Below, one piece after another: positions 40,932-49,057 of a stretch of DNA of 64,000 nucleotides. Position 1 is the first letter of the stretch; each line of letters starts with the position of its first letter. A program made the translations under genes and the position numbers. The notes under the pieces were generated by a model that saw nothing but the letters and a program-made list of their open reading frames with translations, ran no database searches and had not been told where the DNA came from. The DNA is from Gaiellasilicea sp963850995 (GTDB lineage: Bacteria > Actinomycetota > Thermoleophilia > Gaiellales > Gaiellaceae). The stretch spans positions 100,918 through 164,917 of the forward strand of contig CAWKNQ010000026.1 of the NCBI GenBank assembly GCA_963850995.1, given 5' to 3'.

Positions 40932-41935
40932 AAGAGACTGTCGTCGGTCGCCGGGGCGCCGACGTGGGCGCGGCCGAGCTTCGTGATCACGCGCCCGCGT
41001 GGGGTGCGCTGGAGGAAGCCGAGCTGGAGCAGGTACGGCTCGTAGACGTCCTCGATCGTGTCGGGCTCCTCGCCGAGCGTGACCGCGAGCGTCGAGAGCC
41101 CCACCGGTCCGCCTTCGAACTTGAACGCGATCGCGCGCAGCAGCTCGCGATCCGTGGCTTCGAGGCCTTCGCCGTCGACCTCCATCAGGGCGAGCGCCTC
41201 TCGGGCGATCTCAGAAGTGATCGCGCCCTGGTGGCGCACCTCGGCGACGTCGCGCACCCGCCTCAGGATCCTGTTCGCGATTCGCGGCGTACCGCGCGAG
41301 CGCGAGGCGATCTCCGGCGCGGCGTCGTCGTCGATCGCCACGCCGAGAATGCCGGCCGAGCGGCGCACGATCGCGGTCAGCTGCTCCGGCTCGTAGTAGC
41401 CGAGCCGGAACGTGAGGCCGAAGCGGTCGCGCAGCGGCGTGGTCAGCAGGCCCGTGCGTGTCGTCGCGCCGACGAGCGTGAACGGCGGCAGATCGAGCGT
41501 CAGTGTCCGTGCGGCCGGCCCCTGCCCGACGATGATGTCGAGCCGAAAGTCCTCCAGCGCGGGATAGAGGATCTCCTCGATCGCGCGGTTGATCCGATGG
41601 ATCTCGTCGACGAAGAGGACGTCGCGCTGCTCGAGCCCGGTGAGGATCGCGGCCATGTCGCCCTTCCGCTCGAGCGCCGGCCCCGCGACCGTGCGGATGC
41701 CGACGCCGAGCTCCTCGCGGACGATCTGCGCCAGCGTCGTCTTGCCGAGGCCGGGGGGCCCGACGAGGAGGACGTGGTCGAGCGCCTCCCCGCGCGCTTT
41801 CGCGGCGGCGAGCGCGATCGCGAGCTGCTCCTTGACGCCCTCCTGGCCGACGAAGTCCGCCAGCCGGCGCGGCCGGAGCGAGCGCTCGAGCTCCTCCTCC
41901 TCGGGACCGAGAACCTCTGCGGCGACGGCACTCAC
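40928..41935 (-). CDS. ruvB: Holliday junction branch migration ATPase RuvB
   Basis: A 335-residue AAA+ motor with LRPRRLADFVGQEGVKEQL, Walker A LLVGPPGLGKTTLAQ, Walker B DVLFVDEIHR, sensor 1 LVGATTRTGLL, sensor 2 SRGTPRIANRILRRVRD, and the C-terminal winged helix ending with LQRTPRGRVITKLG. GTG 41935 would start it in a GTGA overlap with the repaired ruvA stop. As the sequence stands there is no stop before it, so the frame is continuous with ruvA (525 codons in total). Confidence 0.93.
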   Translation of the reverse strand: MSAVAAEVLGPEEEELERSLRPRRLADFVGQEGVKEQLAIALAAAKARGEALDHVLLVGPPGLGKTTLAQIVREELGVGIRTVAGPALERKGDMAAILTGLEQRDVLFVDEIHRINRAIEEILYPALEDFRLDIIVGQGPAARTLTLDLPPFTLVGATTRTGLLTTPLRDRFGLTFRLGYYEPEQLTAIVRRSAGILGVAIDDDAAPEIASRSRGTPRIANRILRRVRDVAEVRHQGAITSEIAREALALMEVDGEGLEATDRELLRAIAFKFEGGPVGLSTLAVTLGEEPDTIEDVYEPYLLQLGFLQRTPRGRVITKLGRAHVGAPATDDSLF

Positions 41936-42505
41936 GCGGCCTGCCTCAGAGCCAAGCGCACCCGCTCCTCCGCGTGGCAGCTCAGGGTCGACCTGCGCTA
42001 GAGCCTGCTCCGCTTCGACCACCGACCAGCCGAGCTCGACCAGGGCGTCGCGCGCGGTCATGTGCGTGGAGGTGCCCGCGGCGCTCGAGATCGGCACCGG
42101 TTCCTCGGTCCCCAGCTTCTCCTTCAGCTCCAGCACGATCCGCTCCGCAGTCTTCTTGCCGACGCCCGGGATCGCCTGGAAGCGGGCCGTGTCCTGCAGC
42201 GCGATCGCGCGCCGCAGGTCGGCCACGGGCGAGCCGGAGACGATCGCGAGTGCGACCTTCGGCCCGATTCCCGCCACCGTGAGCAGGTGGAGGAAGAGCT
42301 GCCGCTCGGCGGCGTCGGCGAAGCCGTAGAGCTGGAGCGCGTCCTCGCGCACGTGCAGGTAGGTCTCGACCGTCACCTCACCCCCGCGCTCGGCCGCCCG
42401 GACCGCACCGGGCGTCGCGGCGAGGAGGTAGCCGACGCCGTGCACGTCGAGCACGAATCCCTCCGGCGTCCGCCCGGCGAGCTGGCCACGCAGCCGCGAG
42501 ATCAT
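41932..42505 (-). CDS. ruvA: Holliday junction DNA-binding subunit RuvA (frame altered near its end)
   Basis: About 190 residues: OB domain (MISRLRGQLAGRTPEGFVLD in parts), two helix-hairpin-helix units (LLTVAGIGPKVALAIVSG and AIPGVGKKTAERIVLELKE) and the RuvB-binding domain III (ARDALVELGWSVVEAEQAL). After VDPELP one base too many at about 41975 puts the rest in the ruvB frame. Skipping one base restores AEERVRLALRQAA and a TGA overlapping the ruvB GTG. The apparent RuvA-RuvB fusion is therefore best explained by a single-base insertion. The start ATG 42505 overlaps the ruvC stop. Confidence 0.88.
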
Positions 42506-42990
42506 CCGGCCATCCGTGCGAGCGGCGGCGCCATTGCATGGCAGATCGCGACCGCGAGCGCGTCGGCCGCGTGATGCGGCGTCGGGCTCGCATCGAGCGA
42601 CAGGATCGCGCGCACCATCCGTTGCACCTGCGCCTTCTCGGCGCGGCCGTAGCCGCAGACCGCCTGCTTCACCTGGGCCGGCGGGTACTCAGCGCACTCG
42701 ACGCCTGCCGCCGCGGCGGCGACGAGCACCGCCCCGCGCGCCTGCCCGACGGAGAGCGCGATGCGGGCATCTGCTCCGACGAAGGACTCTTCCAGCGCGA
42801 CGGCGTCCGGCGCGTGCTCCACAAGGAGCTCCTGGACGCCGTCGAAGATCGTCTTGAGGCGCAGCTCCTGGCGCTCCCCCGCGGGCGTTCGCCACCACCC
42901 GTGGGCGATTGCCCTGATCCGGCCTTCGCTTTCTTGGACGATCCCGTACCCGCAAGCAGCCGTCCCTGGATCGATGCCGAGCACCTTCAC
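42502..42990 (-). CDS. ruvC: Holliday junction resolvase RuvC
   Basis: A 162-residue RNase H-fold nuclease. Catalytic acidic residues are in VLGIDPGTAACGYG, ALEESFVGAD and the C-terminal HHAADALAVAICHA. It cuts Holliday junctions moved by RuvAB. The gene leads the ruvC-ruvA-ruvB unit with an ATGA overlap. The dyad element copy 2 lies between its start and the upstream gene's stop. Confidence 0.94.
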   Translation of the reverse strand: MKVLGIDPGTAACGYGIVQESEGRIRAIAHGWWRTPAGERQELRLKTIFDGVQELLVEHAPDAVALEESFVGADARIALSVGQARGAVLVAAAAAGVECAEYPPAQVKQAVCGYGRAEKAQVQRMVRAILSLDASPTPHHAADALAVAICHAMAPPLARMAG

Positions 42991-43025
42991 GAAGAGAGGT
43001 TAGGCGGGGTACCGGACGTTCCTCC

Positions 43026-43192
43026 TAAGAGCTCGATTCAGAATGAGCTTCGTCGCCGGGGTGCTCCGGGCGGTGCGAGCGCAAGGACGCAGGGAGCCCC
43101 GATAGTGGTGCTATCGGGGCGACTGAGGACGCCGCGATCGTGCCGCCCGGGGCGGCCCGGCGACACAAGGCTTATTTTGAATTGAGCTCTTA
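43026..43192. repeat. About 167-bp dyad element, family copy 2
   Basis: Outer arms around TAAGAGCTC (43026-43034) and GAGCTCTTA (43184-43192) pair with few mismatches for about 30 bases. Middle arms around GGGTGCTCCGGGCGG pair with CCGCCCGGGGCGGCCC. The core stem CCCCGATAG/CTATCGGGG matches copy 1 (17975-18000) except for paired changes, a C-G for G-C swap on both sides. The flanks GCAAGGACGCAGGGAGC and GCGACTGAGGACGC are identical or nearly so in both copies. The right arm includes the stop codon of the gene ending at 43190. Confidence 0.8.
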
Positions 43193-43777
43193 AGCACTCG
43201 CCCACGGTCCGGGGCGCCGCCCGGACGCGGCGGCAGACGCGGTCTCCGCGATCCGGCGCGCGCGTGTCTCGGGCCGCTTCGCCTCGATGATCCAGCCGAG
43301 AGTGCCACGACGCACGGACGGCGGGTAGGCGTTCCAGCCCTCTTCCGCCCCCGGGAGCTCAGACAGCGCGTCCGCGAGATCGTCCGGGACGACGAGGTTC
43401 TCCGCGTCGTCGAGCGCCGTCCACGCCCCGCTCTCCTTCGCCGCGTCGACCGCAACGAGGCCGGCCGGCTCCATCATCCCCGCCGCGAGCAGCCGCTCGA
43501 CACGCTCCTTGTTCGAACGCGACCAGCGGCTCTTCGGGCGGCGCGGCGTGAAGAGCTGTTCGCCGCGCTCCCCGTCGAGCGAATGGGCAGTCGAATCGAT
43601 CCAGCCGAAGCAGAGTGCCTCCTCGACCGCTGCGTCGTACGAGACCGCCGGCTTCCCTGTCGCCTTCTTCCACGAGACGAGCCAGGCGCCGGGAGACGAC
43701 GCGTGGTTCGCGGCGAGCCAGCGACGCCACTTCTCCCGCGTCTCGAGGTGGACGCGCTCGTAGCCGGCGGTACCCAC
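43190..43777 (-). CDS. YdeI/OmpD-associated family protein
   Basis: A 195-residue soluble protein. The WLAANHASSPGAWLVSWKK, VEEALCFGWIDSTAHSLD and FTPRRPKSRWSRSNKERV segments are the conserved blocks of the YdeI/DUF1801-like family often called bacteriocin-protection proteins. The C-terminal region with PDDLADALSELPGAEEGWNAYP and a basic tail completes the usual length. Molecular function is not established. It follows yebC by 3 bases, so the two are probably co-transcribed. Confidence 0.82.
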   Translation of the reverse strand: MGTAGYERVHLETREKWRRWLAANHASSPGAWLVSWKKATGKPAVSYDAAVEEALCFGWIDSTAHSLDGERGEQLFTPRRPKSRWSRSNKERVERLLAAGMMEPAGLVAVDAAKESGAWTALDDAENLVVPDDLADALSELPGAEEGWNAYPPSVRRGTLGWIIEAKRPETRARRIAETASAAASGRRPGPWASA

Positions 43778-43780
43778 GCG

Positions 43781-44536
43781 CTACGAGGCGACGGCCTCCA
43801 GCACCTGCTCGGGGATGTCGAAGTTCGCGGAGACCTCCTGGACGTCGTCGTTCTCCTCGAGCGCCTCGATCAGCCGGATCACCTTCTTCGCCGTCGACTC
43901 TTCGGCGACCTCGACGGTCGTCTTCGGGATCATCGTCAGCTCGGCCGACTGCACCTGGATCCCGGCCGCCTCGATCGCCTCCCGTACCGCGGAGAGGACC
44001 TCCGGCGACGACGACACCTGGAAGACGGAGCCGTCGCGCTCGACGTCGTCGGCGCCACCGTCGGCAGCGGCGAGCATGAGCTCGTCCTCGTCGACCGAGT
44101 CCCCCTCGACGAGGACGACTCCGCGCCTCTCGAACAACCAGGCGACCGCCCCGGTCGTGCCCAGGTTGCCGCCGTGCTTGGTGAAGACGTGACGCACGTC
44201 GGAGGCCGTGCGGTTCCGATTGTCGGTCAGCGCCTCGACGAGCACCGCCACCCCTTCGGGGCCGTAGCCCTCGTAGACGATCGTCTCGAAGGCCGCCGCG
44301 TCGGCGTCGGTGCCGGCGCCGCGGGCGATCGCGCGCTCGATCGTGTCCTTGGGCATCGAATAGGACTTCGCCTTCTCGATCGCGTTCTGCAGCGAGAGGT
44401 TTGCGGCCGGGTCCGGACCGCCCTCCTTCGCGGCGACGATGATCGCCTTCGAGAGCTTCGTGAAGAGCTTGCCGCGCTTCGCGTCGGCCGCCCCCTTCTT
44501 GTGCTTGATCGTCGACCACTTGCTATGCCCGGACAC
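43781..44536 (-). CDS. yebC: YebC/TACO1 family regulatory protein
   Basis: A 251-residue protein starting VSGHSKWSTIKHKKGAADAK, the hallmark of YebC/PmpR, continuing with RGKLFTKLSKAIIVAAKEGG. YebC proteins act as transcriptional regulators or, in recent work, help ribosomes through polyproline stretches. GTG 44536 lies inside the 3' end of pdxT (14-base overlap), a close coupling. A yebC gene next to ruvC is common across bacteria, and here it lies one gene upstream of the ruvCAB unit. Confidence 0.93.
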   Translation of the reverse strand: MSGHSKWSTIKHKKGAADAKRGKLFTKLSKAIIVAAKEGGPDPAANLSLQNAIEKAKSYSMPKDTIERAIARGAGTDADAAAFETIVYEGYGPEGVAVLVEALTDNRNRTASDVRHVFTKHGGNLGTTGAVAWLFERRGVVLVEGDSVDEDELMLAAADGGADDVERDGSVFQVSSSPEVLSAVREAIEAAGIQVQSAELTMIPKTTVEVAEESTAKKVIRLIEALEENDDVQEVSANFDIPEQVLEAVAS

Positions 44537-45077
44537 TCGTCTCCTCCCGGACAAGGTCGAGAAAGCGCTCGTGCACACGTGTGTCGGCCGTCAGCTCGGG
44601 ATGGAACGAGGCGACGAGGAAGCGGCCCTGGCGCAACAGGACGGGATCGCCGTCGTGGCTCGCGAGCACCACGACGTCCGGGCCCGCGTCGGCGACACGT
44701 GGCGCGCGGATGAAGACGCCGCGCAGCGGCTCGGTCTCGCCTTCGAGGTCGAGGTCGGCCTCGAAGCTCGCGACCTGGCGCCCGTAGCCGTTCCGTTCGA
44801 CGTCGATGTCGACCAGGCCGAGGTGAGCGCGGTCGAGCAGGATCATCCCGGCGCATGTGCCGAGCACCGGCGCGCTGAAGCTGCGGATCGCGTGCTCCAA
44901 CCCGTAGAGGCGGATCAGGCGCATGATCGCGGTCGACTCGCCGCCCGGAATCACGAGCCCGTCGAGCCCGTCGAGCTGCTCGGGCAGCCGTACCTCGCGC
45001 ACGTCGGCGCCGAGCGAGCGCAGCATCGCCACGTGCTCGCGGAAGTTGCCCTGCACGGCAAGAACGCCGATCGTCAT
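44523..45077 (-). CDS. pdxT: Pyridoxal 5'-phosphate synthase glutaminase subunit
   Basis: A 184-residue class I glutamine amidotransferase. IGVLAVQGNFREHV is the family start; GLVIPGGESTAI supplies the oxyanion region; the nucleophilic Cys is in LGTCAGMILL; the His-Glu pair is in VASFHPELTAD. It supplies ammonia to PdxS for PLP synthesis. I start at ATG 45077. The membrane protein gene separates it from pdxS, which is unusual since the two are normally adjacent. Confidence 0.94.
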   Translation of the reverse strand: MTIGVLAVQGNFREHVAMLRSLGADVREVRLPEQLDGLDGLVIPGGESTAIMRLIRLYGLEHAIRSFSAPVLGTCAGMILLDRAHLGLVDIDVERNGYGRQVASFEADLDLEGETEPLRGVFIRAPRVADAGPDVVVLASHDGDPVLLRQGRFLVASFHPELTADTRVHERFLDLVREETSVRA

Positions 45078-45117
45078 GGGCGTCATTGTAGGTCGCGCCC
45101 TCTGACTGGCCTCGGGC

Positions 45118-46044
45118 TTAGGCCGGCGGTGCGTCGTGCACCGTCGGCTGCCGCAAGGCGAGCCCCAGGAGCACGTAGACGACGCCGAGAGCGATGTACA
45201 CAAGCGCCGTCTGCCAGAGCTCGAAACCCCCGCCCTCGACATCGAGCGGGAGGAACGGGATCGTGAAGACAACCGGTGCCGACTCGTCGACGAAATGGGT
45301 CGTTACGAGCAGCAGGCCGAGAGCTCCCACGACAGCCCAGACAGAGCGGCCGAACGAGCGGGCAAGCGCGAAGTAGCCGAGCGAGAGCAGGCCGATCACG
45401 ATCCAGCCGAGGTCGTTCCCGTCGAGGAACCAGACCGCTGCGCCGCCGATCAGAAGCGCCGCCGCGACGTGCTTCCAGAACGCCCATGGACGGGTCTCGC
45501 CCGCGTCGAGCAGGCGTGCCGCCGCCAGCTCGACGACGCCGAGGAGCAGAGCGGCCACGGCGATCCAGTTCCCGAGTCCGAAGATGCCGGCCGTCGTGTC
45601 GAGCACGAGCACCGTCAGCGCGGCCGTCTGCGCCAGCAGGAGCAGGGGCAGTCGGAACCTGCTCGCCGCGACCAGTGCTGCGACGAGCACTGTTACCTCG
45701 ACGACGAGCGGCGTGAGCTCGAGGTCGCGGTCGAACGGCGCAGCGCCGTCCGCGAGCCCGACCGCGTGGAGCAGCGACCCCGCGAGGGTGCCGAGCGCCC
45801 CGACCGCGACGAACCCCGCCAGCCCGGCCAGGACGGCGTGACCTCGACGCTCCGCCGCGACGGCGGCCGCGAGCACGAGCGCCAGAACGAGCGCCGACCA
45901 GGCGACGAGCGCGGTCGACCCGTGCAGCGCGGCGAGCGCTCCCAGGAGAGCGCACAGCGACAGGAGGACTGTCAGCGCTCCTGCGTAGAGCAGAAACGAC
46001 GACGCGGACCAGGTCGGGCGCAAGCCGGCGGGAAGGAGTCCCAT
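45118..46044 (-). CDS. Polytopic membrane protein between pdxS and pdxT
   Basis: A 308-residue protein with about ten hydrophobic helices (LLYAGALTVLLSLCALLGAL, LVAWSALVLALVLAAAV, TPLVVEVTVLVAALVAA, ALLLGVVELAAARLL and others) joined by short loops. It resembles DUF2157/DUF2339-type uncharacterised membrane proteins only in general layout. The ATG at 46044 is 36 bases after pdxS, and pdxT follows after 40 bases, all on one strand, so co-transcription with the PLP synthase genes is likely. A link to vitamin B6 transport is possible but not shown. Confidence 0.7.
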   Translation of the reverse strand: MGLLPAGLRPTWSASSFLLYAGALTVLLSLCALLGALAALHGSTALVAWSALVLALVLAAAVAAERRGHAVLAGLAGFVAVGALGTLAGSLLHAVGLADGAAPFDRDLELTPLVVEVTVLVAALVAASRFRLPLLLLAQTAALTVLVLDTTAGIFGLGNWIAVAALLLGVVELAAARLLDAGETRPWAFWKHVAAALLIGGAAVWFLDGNDLGWIVIGLLSLGYFALARSFGRSVWAVVGALGLLLVTTHFVDESAPVVFTIPFLPLDVEGGGFELWQTALVYIALGVVYVLLGLALRQPTVHDAPPA

Positions 46045-46080
46045 GCCCGCGCAGCCTGATGCTGCTGCCGGATGGAGTTG

Positions 46081-46965
46081 CTACCAGCCGCGGGTCTCGA
46101 GCAGCTGCTCGGGAGCGAGCTCGGCGGCGGAGATGCCCACCATCGGCTCGCCGAGGCCAGCGGAGACGCGGGCGAGGATCTCGGCGTCACGGTAATGCGT
46201 CGTCGCCTCGACGATCGCCTTCGCGCGCAACGCGGGATCGCCTGACTTGAAGATGCCCGAGCCGACGAAGACGCCGTCGGCGCCGAGCTGCATGCAGAGC
46301 GCCGCGTCGGCGGGCGTCGCGATCCCGCCGGCGGTGAACGTCACGACCGGCAACCGGCCGTTCTCGGCCACCCAGCGCACGAGCTCGTAGGGTGCCCGCA
46401 ACTCCTTCGCCTCGGAGTAGAGCTCGTCCTCGCGGAGCGCACCGAGCCGCCGGATGCCGCCGTAGACCGCGCGCATGTGCGTGACCGCGTTGACGACGTC
46501 GCCGGTGCCCGCCTCGCCCTTCGTCCGGATCATCGCCGCCCCTTCGGAGATCCGCCGTAGCGCCTCGCCGAGGTTGGTCGCGCCGCAGACGAAGGGGATG
46601 TCGAACTGCCACTTGTCGACGTGGTGCGCGACGTCGGCGGGCGTCAGCACTTCCGACTCGTCGATGTAGTCGATCTCGAGCGCCTGCAGAATCTGCGCCT
46701 CGACGAAGTGGCCGATCCGGCACTTCGCCATCACCGGGATCGTGACCGCCTCCTGGATCTCCTGGATCATCGCCGGATCGGACATTCGCGCGACGCCGCC
46801 GTCGCGGCGAATGTCGGCCGGGACGCGCTCGAGCGCCATCACCGCGACCGCACCGGAGCCCTCGGCGATCGTCGCCTGCTCCGCGTCGACGACGTCCATG
46901 ATCACGCCGCCCTTGAGCATCTCGGCGAGGCCGCTCTTCACCCGCATCGTGCCGGTCTCGTTCAC
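46081..46965 (-). CDS. pdxS: Pyridoxal 5'-phosphate synthase lyase subunit
   Basis: A 294-residue TIM barrel, highly conserved: LAEMLKGGVIMDVVDAEQA in part, VAVMALERVPADIR, the Schiff-base Lys in VMAKCRIGHFVEA, RTKGEAGTGDVV and FTAGGIATPADAAL. With PdxT it makes PLP from ribose 5-phosphate, glyceraldehyde 3-phosphate and glutamine. The in-frame start GTG 46965 is used here; ATG 46947 (MRVKSG) is a plausible alternative nearer the conserved region. Confidence 0.95.
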   Translation of the reverse strand: MNETGTMRVKSGLAEMLKGGVIMDVVDAEQATIAEGSGAVAVMALERVPADIRRDGGVARMSDPAMIQEIQEAVTIPVMAKCRIGHFVEAQILQALEIDYIDESEVLTPADVAHHVDKWQFDIPFVCGATNLGEALRRISEGAAMIRTKGEAGTGDVVNAVTHMRAVYGGIRRLGALREDELYSEAKELRAPYELVRWVAENGRLPVVTFTAGGIATPADAALCMQLGADGVFVGSGIFKSGDPALRAKAIVEATTHYRDAEILARVSAGLGEPMVGISAAELAPEQLLETRGW

Positions 46966-46983
46966 GTAGGAGAGTGTAGCCCT

Positions 46984-47300
46984 CGCATCGTGCGCCGGAA
47001 TATGCGATTAGTACCAGTACCGAACGCGACTCCTCTCCCCCTCCAGACGGCTCAGCCGTTCTGCGGGTGGACCGTCTGGCCCAGAAAGGAGCGTTCGGCA
47101 GAGGGGTCTCGCCTAGCGCGGGGCCCCTCGCTTTGCGCAAGGGACGCGGGCAAAGCCCGTGTCCCGCGCGGAAACCCCTGAAGGCCACGGGGCAAGCCCG
47201 TGGCAAAGGCTGAAGCACGAGCGCGTGTGCCGCTTGTGCGACCGCAGGCACCGTCTGACCGCTCGCGCATGATCGACTCTGCCGTGCGAGCCGACCTGGG
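46984..47300. other. Structured intergenic stretch with multiple hairpins, no gene seen
   Basis: The 350-base gap between pdxS (minus) and the gene at 47316 (plus) has no convincing frame. It contains four stems: CCAGACGG (47043-47050) with CCGTCTGG (47072-47079); GAGGGG (47101-47106) with CCCCTC; GGGACGCGGGC with GCCCGTGTCCC around an AAA loop (47141-47165); and GCCACGGG (47184-47191) with CCCGTGGC (47197-47204). They may belong to a long 5' leader of the downstream gene or to a small RNA. Confidence 0.45.
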
Positions 47301-47315
47301 ACGAGGGAGTGGCTG

Positions 47316-48113
47316 GTGTTCTTCCGGCTGAGCAGCCTCGAGCTCGGGCTCATCGTCTTCGGAATCGTGCTCGGAACGACGCTCCTCGGCATCCTCGCCG
47401 GGCGCCGCCTGCGCGTGCACGCAGACACCCTGCGCGAGCCGGTCGGAGTTCTCCAGGCGGCGCTGCTCGGGCTGGTCGCGCTCATCCTGGCGTTCGGCCT
47501 CACGCTGGCTGTCGGGCGCTACGACGCCCGGCGTGCTGCGGTCGTGGACACCGCGAACGCGATCGGAACCACCTACCTCCGCGCCCAGACGCTCCGGGAG
47601 CCGATGCGCACGCGCTCACTCGAGCTCCTCGAGCGCTATAACGACGCGACCATCCGCCTCTCGGAGTCGGTCCCAGGGAGCGCGGCGGCTCGCGACGCGG
47701 CCGCGGACGGCGGCCGCCTGCAGCGCTCGCTCTGGGGCCTCGCCGGCGAGGCGCTCGCCGGCTCTCCCACCGACAGCGCGCCACGCCTGTACGTCGAGAC
47801 GCTGAACGAGATGATCGACATGCAGACCGTGCAGGTCTCCGCGCTGAACAACCGCGTCCCCGGCGCCGTGCTCGCCATCGAGGTGGTGGGCGCGTCCGTC
47901 GCGCTCGGCCTGCTCGCCCTCTACCTGGCGATCCTCGCGCGGGGCGTGATCAGCGTCGTCCTGGCGGCCGCGTTGGTTTCCGTGCTGCTCTTGATCACCT
48001 TCGACCTCGACCGACCGGTGCGCGGGCTCGTGACCGTTCCCAACACGCCGCTCGTCAACCTCCGGGAAGACATGGAACTCCCCCCAGCAGCCCGCGCGCC
48101 CGGCAGCCCGTAG
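47316..48113 (+). CDS. DUF4239-like membrane protein
   Basis: A 265-residue protein with two N-terminal helices (LIVFGIVLGTTLLGILAG and AALLGLVALILAFGLTLAVG), a long soluble helical segment (about 70-180; VVDTANAIGTTYLRAQTLREP in part), and two C-terminal helices (VASVALGLLALYLAIL-like and VISVVLAAALVSVLLLITF). This 2+2 layout with DLDRPVRGL near the end matches the bestrophin-like DUF4239 family. It may be a channel or membrane regulator. GTG 47316 is the start; no neighbour gives a functional clue. Confidence 0.75.
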   Translation: MFFRLSSLELGLIVFGIVLGTTLLGILAGRRLRVHADTLREPVGVLQAALLGLVALILAFGLTLAVGRYDARRAAVVDTANAIGTTYLRAQTLREPMRTRSLELLERYNDATIRLSESVPGSAAARDAAADGGRLQRSLWGLAGEALAGSPTDSAPRLYVETLNEMIDMQTVQVSALNNRVPGAVLAIEVVGASVALGLLALYLAILARGVISVVLAAALVSVLLLITFDLDRPVRGLVTVPNTPLVNLREDMELPPAARAPGSP

Positions 48114-48256
48114 CCTCCGCAGTTGAGCGCGCCGAACAAGAGCGCCATGGCCGACCCTTCATCTCGATCTCGTGCGGTGCTAACGGAAGATGTTGCGTCC
48201 GTCGGGCGTCTAGGGAGTGACCGGGGCCGTCGGCACTGCGAAACGGAGATGCGTAA

Positions 48257-48622
48257 ATGTCCAGTCGTTTTCGAACGCACACGCTTGGTTTGATCGCCGT
48301 TAGCGCAGCACTTGCCGCGCTCGCCCTGGCGGTCGTCGGCGGACGCGGCAGCGAAGAGTCCTGGCAGTACAACCAAGGCCCGGCGTCTGCGCTGGTGGGG
48401 CGATGCGCCGGCGCCGTTTCGCCTTACCGGATTGAAGCTCGCACGATCTGTGCCACATCCGGCGGGACGGTGCATTGCTTCCATCGCAGTCTGACGGCGC
48501 ACCTGGCTGACGCCTGGCGGCGTCGGATGTTTCCGGCGCTTCCCGTGGGTGACGACTTCGATGACTCTTGCGATGCGGCGCGAAGGGCAATCGAGGGAGC
48601 GGGTGCGCTTCCTCGATTGTGA
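48257..48622 (+). CDS. Small secreted protein in accessory region
   Basis: A 121-residue protein from ATG 48257 with an ACGGAG site 8 bases upstream. It has a signal-like N-terminus (LGLIAVSAALAALALAVVGG), then a mature part with four Cys residues (GRCAGAV, TICATS, VHCFH and DSCDAA) that could form two disulfides. Codon use has less third-position G/C than in surrounding genes, in keeping with an accessory origin. I do not recognise the family. The preceding 143 bases show no other feature. Confidence 0.5.
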   Translation: MSSRFRTHTLGLIAVSAALAALALAVVGGRGSEESWQYNQGPASALVGRCAGAVSPYRIEARTICATSGGTVHCFHRSLTAHLADAWRRRMFPALPVGDDFDDSCDAARRAIEGAGALPRL

Positions 48623-48663
48623 CCCTTCCGCGACCGCGAAAGCGAGCCGACGAGATCGTCCGG

Positions 48664-48968
48664 CTATGGAGAGAAACGCACTAGCGGTCTCGGACGAGGC
48701 CGACGAGCACCCGCAGCACCGGCTCGACCCGTGCCGGCAACGCTGCCAGCGAAACGGCCGCGAGCAAGTTCCGCGAGCTCGCGCAGCTCGTCTGCACGGA
48801 GATATCTCGCTCCGCGCGAGGCCACGCTCCACCTACCCGGCTGTTCGGAGTATGTGACGGCTCGCCGAAACTCCTCTGGCGCATCGGCGTCGATGTGTGC
48901 CTGGACCTTCTTCCGGAGGCGGCATTCCTGACTGCATGACCCGCGTAACCATGCGGAAACGGCTTGCC
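48664..48968 (-). pseudogene. Remnant of a small Cys-motif DNA-associated protein, start lost
   Basis: On the minus strand a frame without any start codon reads SCSQECRLRKKVQAHIDAD, then FRRAVTYSEQPGRWSVASRG, RYLRADELRELAELARGRF and a Gly/Ala/Arg-rich tail, stopping at 48664. The CSxxCRxR motif resembles the one in the intact small protein at 51252 (FCSPRCRQR). The frame runs up to the tRNA-like duplication at 48983. It looks like a gene fragment cut off when an element inserted. Confidence 0.4.
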
Positions 48969-49034
48969 TAGTGGGGTTCGATTGGGCCCGCCTGGACTAG
49001 AACCCGCCTGCAAATCACGGCCTTCCGCCCGGCT

Positions 49035-49057
49035 GTGGGAGCACCCGTGGGAGCACC
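49035..49057 (+). repeat. 23-bp direct repeat, left copy
   Basis: GTGGGAGCACC-CGTGGGAGCACC type sequence, itself made of two GTGGGAGCACC units (22 of 23 bases in two tandem halves), is present again, identical, at 51901-51923. The copies lie near the two ends of the putative element, in the same orientation. Confidence 0.6.

Noticed and set aside
40928..42505. A genuine RuvA-RuvB fusion protein
   Set aside because: Deleting one base near 41975 restores both the natural RuvA C-terminus and a GTGA overlap with RuvB, so an insertion error explains it better.
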